A stretch of 64,000 bases of DNA from Membranipora membranacea (taxonomy: Eukaryota; Bryozoa; Gymnolaemata; Cheilostomatida; Membraniporidae), in assembly GCA_914767715.1 (NCBI GenBank), contig OU612073.1, forward strand, positions 8,556,001 to 8,620,000. Direction: 5' to 3'. Both the position numbers and the translations under genes were made by a program. How positions within the stretch are numbered: the stretch's first letter is position 1; the number at the start of each line of letters is the position of its first letter. The notes beneath the pieces are model-generated. The model saw nothing but the letters and a program-made list of their open reading frames with translations, was not told the origin of the DNA and did not search any database. Below are positions 56,301 through 64,000 of this stretch, one piece after another.

Positions 56301-57493
56301 GGTTGAATTGTGAATTAGGTTGCAGAATTGTGACGACAAATCGTTTTCCGAGCTAAACACTGTCTCAGTTTGACCAATTTGGCCGATTTTAAAAAAAATA
56401 TAACAAAGTTCTGATATCAACGTTTTCATCACTCCGCCGATTTCATCATCTTGACTTTTCTCTAATACAGAATTATGAAAGAGAGCTCATTAAGCCAAGA
56501 GAGACTTCTTGTACATGTCCACCATCGCCACAGTCGGAGCAACAGGTACTGAAACACCCTTGAGGGCATGTTGTCCGTGACTAAAATTCACAGTTTCACA
56601 GTTGCATGTGTGCTGTTTTTGGGTTCCCACTACAAATCATTCTTAGGGATGAAGGTGTGACCTGGATTTGGTCACTAGAATATCATCACAAACATTGTGG
56701 TTAATAGTCCAGAAGTATTTGGAGATTGTGTCATCATCGCCCCGCCCCGCTGCATAAAGAAACTCTGAAGTATACTTATCAGTTCTGCCAACAATTTAGA
56801 TAATTTCTTTAGAAGATTTTTTGGGAAACAAACTATTTAAACTGAGTGCCATTATCAGATTACTTGAATGGCAGTTTAAAAGTATTACTTGCTTCTCAAA
56901 ACTTTTGACTCCACAGGCTTTCGATTTCCTAAGAATTCATCAAAGCAATTCCTTTCTTTGGTTCACGGCCACAAGCGGTTTCAATCATAAGCTTCGTATC
57001 TTTGCTGATCCTTTGTTATGTTGATGCAGAAGTAGCAACCATTCCCACTTTGCTTTGCTGTTGTGCTTTTAGGGAGGTGCTACGGCTAACCCATCTGGTT
57101 CTACAGATAGTGGAGGAGGTCCTCATGATGACAAACTTCGTGACGCCAAAAACGAGCACCGTGAGTCAGTCATGTTACTTTATTGAGTTATCGGCCCTAT
57201 CTTTAGTAGGATAAAGATAGATTTCTGGAATGCTTTCAAACATTTCCTGTCCATCAAATATTTGATAGATGTTGATTTAAACTGGTTTAAATAAAAACAT
57301 ATTTGGGGGATGCAAGACTCAAAACAAGCTTATCAATAGTGTCTCAGCATTTGTATCTTGTGTACCATTTTCCTGCAAGGATGCTCACATGATAATTCAT
57401 TTGTAGAATAGAGATGACACTTTTGTTTGCTTTTTTTTAGAAAAAAATATGCGAGGTGTGAAACTTGCTTTGGAGAAACGAAAGGATGACTAA
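50315..57493 (+). CDS. Protease B: trypsin-like (PA-clan) serine peptidase, paralogue of protease A
   Basis: Exons 50315-50469 (acceptor at 50296), 53604-54701, 55907-56105, 56471-56545, 57073-57160, 57441-57493; all in frame, 555 residues. Six exons with junction phases identical to protease A. Shared blocks in order: KDPYWQIRHNP, GSIGYLLEG, AVTSGHVLL (His), NSPAFGY, FLQDVALLKI (Asp), VKIVVGG, LIPSQSGSAVYA (Ser), VPMGIFRG, VYEAAPLWPN. No signal peptide or membrane helix. Exon 2 ends with an internal duplication: IRKESEDTHKSSA is followed by IRKAECEPSVDTHKSSA. The C-terminal 80 residues are Gly/Pro/Lys-rich and unlike protease A except for a basic end. The reading frame stays open for 6 codons upstream of ATG 50315 to the acceptor, so an earlier start is possible. 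PA-clan assignment is inference; substrate unknown. Confidence 0.75.
52299..52658. mobile_element. TIR element enclosing a tRNA-like SINE body
   Basis: The ends 'TCACTATGGTTCCATGGGTC' and 'GATCCATGGAACCATAGTGA' are inverted with one mismatch over 22 bp. On the minus strand GGATGGTTAGCGGCG (52486-52500) followed by GGGGTTCAAATCTCGGCC resembles A and B boxes; the B-box segment is tandemly duplicated (18 bp unit, 52418-52450). 'AATGGTTAGAATCCAG' / 'CTGGATTCTAACCATT'-like pairs form a further hairpin near 52345-52372. It lies in protease B intron 1. A related truncated copy is at 36131-36310. Confidence 0.7.
54961..54978. repeat. G-run in protease B intron
   Basis: A 'GGGATGAG' followed by about 13 consecutive G. 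Other mononucleotide runs of C or G occur at 13473, 43870 and 46074. Confidence 0.8.
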
Positions 57494-60408
57494 GAAAATT
57501 ACACGTAAAGAATCACTGAATGAACCTACCCGCTCCAACAATATGACGCAATGAGTGAATTTCTTTGTAGCTATTGCTATGAATGTACGTTTTGTTGCTT
57601 CACCTTGTGGCCTAGATATGGCGCAAATCCATCCTATCGATAACTGCCTAGCTAGCAGTATAACATTATCCCGCCAAAATTTTTTTTCAAATTTACTGCT
57701 AGAAATTATTCTTAACTTTATACAAGACACATGAAACAGTAATCAGCTGAATATTATTTCAATCATGAGCTGATCTTGGATTGAATGATTTTGAATAATC
57801 GCCATCAAGGCAAATTGTGTTACCTGGTTTTTTAAAAACTATGCATCACATTATCCCAACTAACTTTCTTCTGCTCTTGTATGCTGTTCTCGGAGTTATT
57901 TTTCATCTTAAAAGGGGTGAAATTCAGCCGTTTCATTTTCTATTTTGTTTGTCACATTTTGACTGAACACTTGACACATTGGATACTCCTCTGGTCTTGC
58001 GCTTTCATATATGCCTATATATTGATCTTTTGGTATTGTGATTTTTTCTGAACTTGTTTTTCTTCTCATCGTTTTTGACTCCTCACAGAAAGGATTATAG
58101 CAGTAAGAATTTGAAATAATTTTTAATGTGATCCCTCTGGTCGGTTTTGTAATAAAATTGTGAATAAATCCAAACATAATATTCCTGTATTCCAATATAT
58201 AATCAGCATTTATGCCAAGCGTTTACCATAGGAGCGAAGTAATGATCAATTTAGGGAGATGTCCAGTTTATACTTCTAAAATTTGCATATTTAACACTTG
58301 GAGGGCAATACTTGTGAGGATACAGGTGCTCCTGTAAATTGAGGAATTTGGCTTCTAACAATTTATATAATTATTATTCAGAATCTGGTATTTGGCACTC
58401 AATAGTCAATACTAGCGAAATACTGAATGATGGGTAGTGCATCCATAACCTTATTGGTCATAGACACCCTTTTTTCACCCACTTAAAACTGATCAAAAAC
58501 TATGACTTCAACTCACTGTTTGCACTTCATTTGCAGTCCATCATGGCTTTACTGCACCATATTAATAAGTTGCCTGATCATGTATAATGGGGCACAACTC
58601 CGAGAAAGTGTATTTATTTCGCAAGGCGATTATGATGAAATAATAATTTAAACCTGCAATAGTGCCAATAAAAACAATTCCTTGACTTTCTTTGGCAGTC
58701 TAACCTGTCTGAAAATAAGACTTGGTCTGCCGAAACAAATGTTCTTATTACCATGTCCAAGTTATTGAGTCACTTACGTATCAGCTACTGAGTTGAGCTT
58801 CAACATCCTAGGCAGGCAATACAACAAATTCGTTGTTCGCATGTCTGCATGTCAAGACACGTGGCGCATACAGGGATCCTGTATTTGACCACTCCTGTGC
58901 ACTCATTCAGGCCTGTTGTTCTAGGTTAGGCAGGGCGGCACTACTTAATAAAGTGCCCCTTATGGCACTACTATTGAATAATCCATGTCAAAATCAGCTC
59001 ATTTGGGACTTTCACTTGCTATTTATTATACTTAAGAGCTCTTTGGAGGCTGTGGCATTGCCCGATACATCGAAGGAGCTCCTTTACATCATCAATGATT
59101 TTTGCTGCCCATAAGATTTTTTCTATGGCTTTGCATGCAACTGCAAATCCGCAGCAATAACATTCATAAATCTTGTATTTTAGAAAAAGCCAAAAAAACT
59201 TGAGAAAATTTCCTTTTAGAATAAAGATTTCAAGTTATGTAAAAGGAGTTGAATGATCAAAGCATTGTTATAAATATAAACTGCATCACGTTCAGAGAGC
59301 TGTGCCTCCCGCTAAAAACAAAATGTCTGATTTAAAATATTGAAAAAAAACACATACACATATAAATACAAAGTTTGCAATAGTGAGAAAATGTCTTTTC
59401 ACCTGTGCAGTACTAAAAATATGATAACTGGTGTTAGAAGTAGGTAACTTCTACAATCGCTAGCAAAACTAAAATTCATCATGGTGAGAGTTTATTATAT
59501 ACAAGAACCATCACCGTGGTAACAGTAATGTATTAGGTAGAATACTTACAGTCAGCAATAACAGCAGAGATACTGATAATAATTCCGCTGGAGTTAATGT
59601 GTCATCAATATTTGGGCATTTAGACAGTGAAGAACACAATTAAGTGAGGCAGCCTATTTGTCATAGACAGCTGATCAGAGAAAAAAATACATAATCAAAT
59701 AAGCACAGCGATAATAAACGTTCAATGTTTTTTTCTTATGTCACCATATAGTAATAGTATACAATAACTTACAAGAATACCAAAAACTGATCAATTTAAT
59801 AACAAGTCATATATATGGCCATTGATTAAATCAGAATGTCCTCGTTATCAATTTGCTTGGCCTCAGCTCGCTTACTTTGCATCGCATCCCAGTTCTGTCA
59901 CTTTATTGAAAGACAGTTTAGGAGACCCGTATATGCAGATGAGGATGCTGCATGGGACAATGTGAGTGACAGGGAAGGACAAGTGCTTGTTCATATTCCG
60001 GTATACATTTTGCCATTTTTTTGCGATCCGAATGAATTCAACATTCAAGACAATTTTTATGGCTTAGCCATGTTAATGCAGATCTACCTTCCATGAGGTC
60101 TGATGTAATTAGTTGTTAGCTACCTCAGATAATTTATTTTGGGTCAGCTGTGAATCAAACTTTTTGGCACCTTTAGGTAATGTGTGTGTCCATATTCCGT
60201 TCGAAACAGCATAGCTCCAACATTGTAGGCGTTATGATTATGCATCTAAAGCGTAGTATTACAGTGATGATAATAAAGCTTTCAGCTCGCGATTCAATAG
60301 TAATTACTCATACAGTCACAGCTCTGTGGATGTAGGCAAGTTTTGATGAGATGGTAGTTGATTGACTATGGCTGCCGGTGACTAGTTGACAATGATTGAG
60401 TCCTCAGA
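57494..60408. other. Intergenic region, no gene seen
   Basis: No exon with splice and family support. Frames at 57908-58195 (minus), 58833-59114 (plus) and 59836-60096 (plus) exceed 80 codons but show no known motif and no convincing acceptor/donor pair. AT-rich sequence dominates; part should be the 3' untranslated regions of protease B and of the EGF-like gene. Confidence 0.5.
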
Positions 60409-61948
60409 CTATTTTCTCAGGAAGGTCTCCTCGGTCAGGCTGTACTCCCCCGATCCCTCCGTCTCCTCTGCCGTCAGGGTCACCTGATTCTGGACCCAAA
60501 ACTCCAGGTCGAAATCCTAAAATACATGAGTATAACATTTGAGTTTAAATTTAAATTTTAAATTTTTAATTTAATTGTATATTTTGACAAACTTCCTATA
60601 CACAGTATTTGTTGATACATCGTAGTTATGTATGGGTGGTGAACGACAGCTCTCACATTTGAGAAGTTTATGGAAAGATAATCTAGACCATATTTTACAT
60701 GTTTACGTCTTGTTTTACAATAAAAACCACCCTGTCACAATCAAAACCACCCCGTTACAATCTGTCAGGAAAGATACCTCCCGAGGTGTTTGGATTTGAG
60801 GTTAATCCAAAAGTATGTCAGACAACCTCACTTTAAGACAAAGCTAAGATGACAAAAACACATATCAAACCACCCAACAAATACGTAACAGGAGGAACAG
60901 GGAACCTAAACTGGATAGAAGATTATGATAGCAACTATAAAATCATCACCCACATTCCATTTCTATCACATTTTGCTGTTTTGTATATCAGGAGTTGCCT
61001 GCACTATAAAGAGTGCAGATAACTCTTGCTTTATGCAATAAAGTAGTATTCAGGACACAATCAGGGAGGGTGTTGTGTGGTGGGGTGGTCTACCACCCTC
61101 CCTGATATTATAGAGAGAGAATTGGAGACCTGCAGCTCCAGCATACACATTCTTATGGTTGGGATAAAATACATGTAGGACAATTTGTTAGTATGGTAAT
61201 GGGCTGGTTAATGAAATTGTCTGCTTTTCATGCTTTTGAAGCAGTTTGAAAAAAAGTGTGAAACTATAAAGTATTTCTTATTGCAATGCCTAAAACATAC
61301 GTTTTAATATTTAAAAATTACTGTGCAAGGGTGTTAACCGTTTGAAGGCAGAGGATTGGATGAAAAAATAACTTCAGTAAACTCGCAAAGGTTGAGTGAA
61401 CTTCATAGGGTGTTGCAGATAAAACTGCTTGGTTTTCATGCATATGAGGGAAATGAGGATAAAAAAAACCAGACCCTGGTTCCTACACGCACACAAGGCT
61501 TTAAAATGTTGTGGAACATAGGCTAAATTGGTTGCAGAAAACACTTTACCTCATCCTCGATGGCCATGATAAAATCAGAATGGTGTGTGTGATCAACTGA
61601 AGGTAAAATATTTCCATCATTAGACATTTAGACATAAAATACCAGTCTCAGACTATATTGTAGTTTGCATATCGTAGCATCAGTTTCAGGTCTAACACAA
61701 ATAATTATACTCCTATCAATGAAATACAGTAAAATCAATACAACTGTTTGTAAGCAATGAGATTTTTCCTTTTCTAAAAGTTGTAAAACTTTAAGGGGGA
61801 GAAAACTACAAACCTTCAGATACGGAGCATGTTGGACCGATCCATGAGCGGAGACACTGACATTCTCCGCTTATATTATCACAGTCTCCTCCATTCTCAC
61901 AGTTACATGTGTACTGACAATCAAGACCATATCTACCCTCATCACACT
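60409..61948 (-). CDS. EGF-like domain protein, C-terminal three exons
   Basis: Exons on the minus strand: 61814-61948, 61550-61596, 60409-60516 (stop TAG 60409-60411), joined in frame with AG acceptors and GT donors. The first encodes an EGF-like repeat of the short MEGF/laminin-like type: [20 protein letters not shown], then [10 protein letters not shown] and GPTCSV. The pattern Y-G-x-x-C-x-x-x-C-x-C is typical of scavenger-receptor F/MEGF repeats. The remaining 51 residues ([15 protein letters not shown], then an acidic tail with [17 protein letters not shown]) have no membrane helix, so this end is probably an extracellular or secreted C-terminus. The 5' part was not found: the next sequence upstream is the oppositely oriented gene at 62386, so the rest lies beyond it or is missing. 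Confidence 0.65.
61060..61106. repeat. Short hairpin
   Basis: 'ATCAGGGAGGGTG' and 'CCACCCTCCCTGAT' are inverted around a G/T-rich loop. It lies in an intron of the EGF-like gene and could be a small foldback. Confidence 0.7.
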
Positions 61949-62311
61949 CTAAAAACAATAATCATAAAGTCAGAGCAATAGATCATACCGGGGTACGGTG
62001 GGGGTGGTGAGAGAAGGCGGGCAGAGGTTGCAGAACCCCTGGTAATGGTACAGAAGTTATTGACCCCTGGTTATGATCCTGACCAACAGGTTGATAAATC
62101 TAATTCTGCATGAACCTAATGGCTGATTCTTTCCGACTTATTATAGTAGTCTTGCTTAGTCATTTGCTCGCCCACTTACATGCTCTACAAAATGCCCCAC
62201 CAATATAGAACTCATCATAGCTATCAGACACCTGTTAGTTCACACATAACTCTGTATGAGGTGAGGTTGTGTGTGTGTAGTGGTACTAACAGGGCCACAT
62301 AGCTGTAGACC

Positions 62312-62318
62312 TATATAA
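62312..62318 (+). promoter_or_regulatory. TATA box of the antistasin-like gene
   Basis: TATATAA lies 74 bp before the ATG at 62386, leaving room for a start site near 62343 and a leader of about 40 bp. It is the only clear TATA box placed sensibly before a gene in this window. Confidence 0.55.
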
Positions 62319-62385
62319 GTGTTGCTTTCACTTTATCAAAGATCTGCACATCACAGAGACGTACAACCACTAAGCCTCTAACACC

Positions 62386-63458
62386 ATGAACAAGCTTCTT
62401 TTCTCCACCGCCATTTTTATGGCTCTTTTCTGCGCTGCTTACAGCTGTGGTGTTTTTGGCAAGAGAGAGTTCATTCCAAAGGTGAGTTATGAAATTTTGT
62501 TTTAACCTTGGATCAACCACTGACCAACACTTGTCAAGTTGGACAATGATTATGTTGATACAGACACGGCGTGGTGTCGTCAAGGGTCAACGTTGTTGAA
62601 CTGTTACCAAAACGGTGGACTAAGATCGCATCACGTACTGCTTTGAGAATTGAAGTATTGACAATTTTCGAGTGAGATTTGAAGTTTTGGCCATTTTCCA
62701 ACGTCCAAAGGTCAAGAGATCAACTCATGTGTTTGCAAATCATTCAATAGTCACTAAGACAGCTTATGAATAAATATTAATATGTAATACGCAATACATT
62801 ATAAGTAATACATAATACGTAATACACAATTGGCATGTAACAATATCACAGATTGGGATTTCACCGAAACCATTATAATCTGTAGAGTTGCACTAGTGAG
62901 AGCGATTGCCCAGATTGGCAGAAATGTATTGGCAATGATGTGACTCCTATGACATGTAGAAGATGTGTGACAGCTGAGGAGAAGTTTGCTCCATGCAGAT
63001 GTTTCTGTATGAACGGATTTAAACTTGATGAGTTTGGTAAGTATTTTATGTTTCTTACATAAGGCATCAAAAGTAACAACTGTTTCGACTCCGAGAGTCA
63101 ACCAGTAGAGGGGAAGGGGGGAAGGGGAATTTTATGGGCTGGTAATCTGACATTGAGCTAGAAGAGAAAGTATGCATGATGTACGGTCATGAGCGCCTTC
63201 ACACAATTATAGTACAACTCTGAAATAATTCATCGTCAGATATGTCCACAAGTTTGCTGACGCTTTTGAATCTTTCTGACGATGGAGTGCCTGCACGTGT
63301 GGGTTTTGCTTCTTTGTAATTGCGGTGCCACAAAACTTATTAGATATATTAATAATATATCTATTGAGTCTAATATATGGCAAGTCCTGAGCCACCAATG
63401 TATGTAAATGCGATTTGTTTCTGTTACAGGCTGCAAGCTGTGTGAATGTAACCCATAA
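62386..63458 (+). CDS. Small secreted antistasin-like cysteine-rich protein
   Basis: Exons 62386-62481, 62886-63036, 63430-63458 (stop TAA), in frame, 91 residues. A signal peptide is clear (MNKLLFSTAIFMALFCAAYS), followed by a possible basic cleavage site (GKRE). The mature part has a first cysteine group (SCTSESDCPDWQKC, CRRC) and a C-terminal half CRCFCMNGFKLDEFGCKLC plus ECNP. That half has the spacing of an antistasin domain (C..NGF..DE.GC..C.C). Antistasin domains usually inhibit trypsin-like serine proteases extracellularly; inhibition here is inferred from family only. AATAAA at 63564-63569 is a good poly(A) signal, about 105 bp after the stop. Alternative: an unrelated short cysteine-rich peptide that only resembles antistasin at its end. 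Confidence 0.75.
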
Positions 63459-64000
63459 GAAACGATCAAGACATAGAGTCCTTGAAAGAACATCATGTTT
63501 TATAAGAGTTTCACTTTTTCTCTTTTGTCAAATGTGCTGTGGTGCTGATGATGACTTATCATAAATAAAAGCTTGTTTATATAATACCAACAATTGATAT
63601 TTATATATTAAGTATTTGAATAGGAAGTTAAAATACACCGTTTATCAATTCTAAAATTAAGCAGATGCCTATGAGTTGGTTCTATCGATGATGGCCAGTG
63701 TATTGGTATTCATCAGCGGAGACTTAATTCACCAGAGCAATGTGTGACACAATTTAAACCAAGAAAATTAATGTCAATATGTCATATATTTTGTCAGATT
63801 TTGCCGTCAGATTATTTTGTCAGATTTCTTTGCCATTATACTAGCTAGCCATGGAACCAACTAAAATCTGCGATTTGTGACATTCTCACAAAATTCAGAT
63901 TTTTGATTGATCCCAATAATAGCTTATACAAAAGCAAAATCTGATAGAAAAAATTGCATTGTTAATGTTACATATAAACAGTTTACTAACCTCTCTCACA
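63459..64000. other. 3' UTR and right edge, nothing further seen
   Basis: Contains the poly(A) signal of the upstream gene (63564-63569) and AT-rich sequence with no coding exon. Confidence 0.5.

Noticed and set aside
57908-58195. 95-codon minus-strand frame
   Set aside because: Lies just past protease B, probably in its 3' UTR; no motif and no conserved neighbours.

Overview
The window is animal nuclear DNA: AT-rich, with spliced genes (GT-AG introns, AATAAA signals), tRNA-derived SINE-like sequences, non-LTR reverse-transcriptase scraps and many foldback elements. The proteins are metazoan (CEP43/FOP, DDX10, BRCC36, EGF-like and antistasin-like cysteine-rich proteins). Dense short genes packed with small inverted-repeat elements suggest an invertebrate; a non-bilaterian such as a sponge is my guess, but nothing here proves it.

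Layout. 1-5967 (-): the 5' eight exons of CEP43 (FGFR1OP/FOP), with an unexpected EF-hand pair; the 3' end runs off the left edge. 6418-16148 (+): a complete 16-exon DDX10 RNA helicase gene, divergent from CEP43 with about 450 bp between the start codons. 16149-19365: repeats plus the last exon of an unidentified minus-strand gene (18381-18518). 19366-24630: a 5.3 kb decamer-based satellite block. 24631-29286: repeats, including a 1.55 kb element. 29290-34383 (+): protease A. 34384-39016: no gene seen. 39017-42919 (+): a BRCC36 (BRCC3) gene whose first two exons look decayed while the last five are intact. 45094-47092 (+): a weak candidate gene. 48437-50017: second copy of the 1.55 kb element. 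50315-57493 (+): protease B. 57494-60408: no gene seen. 60409-61948 (-): C-terminal exons of an EGF-like protein. 62386-63458 (+): a small secreted antistasin-like protein.

The most interesting content is the pair of protease paralogues A and B. Both have a large N-terminal domain I do not recognise and a trypsin-like (PA-clan) fold with a visible His/Asp/Ser triad. The Asp-Ser-Gly usual at the nucleophile is replaced by Gln-Ser-Gly. Their exon phases match, and each lies just downstream of a nearly identical copy of the 1.55 kb element, although the coding regions themselves have diverged strongly. Exons were placed by reading frame, splice signals and remembered family motifs; no alignment was run.
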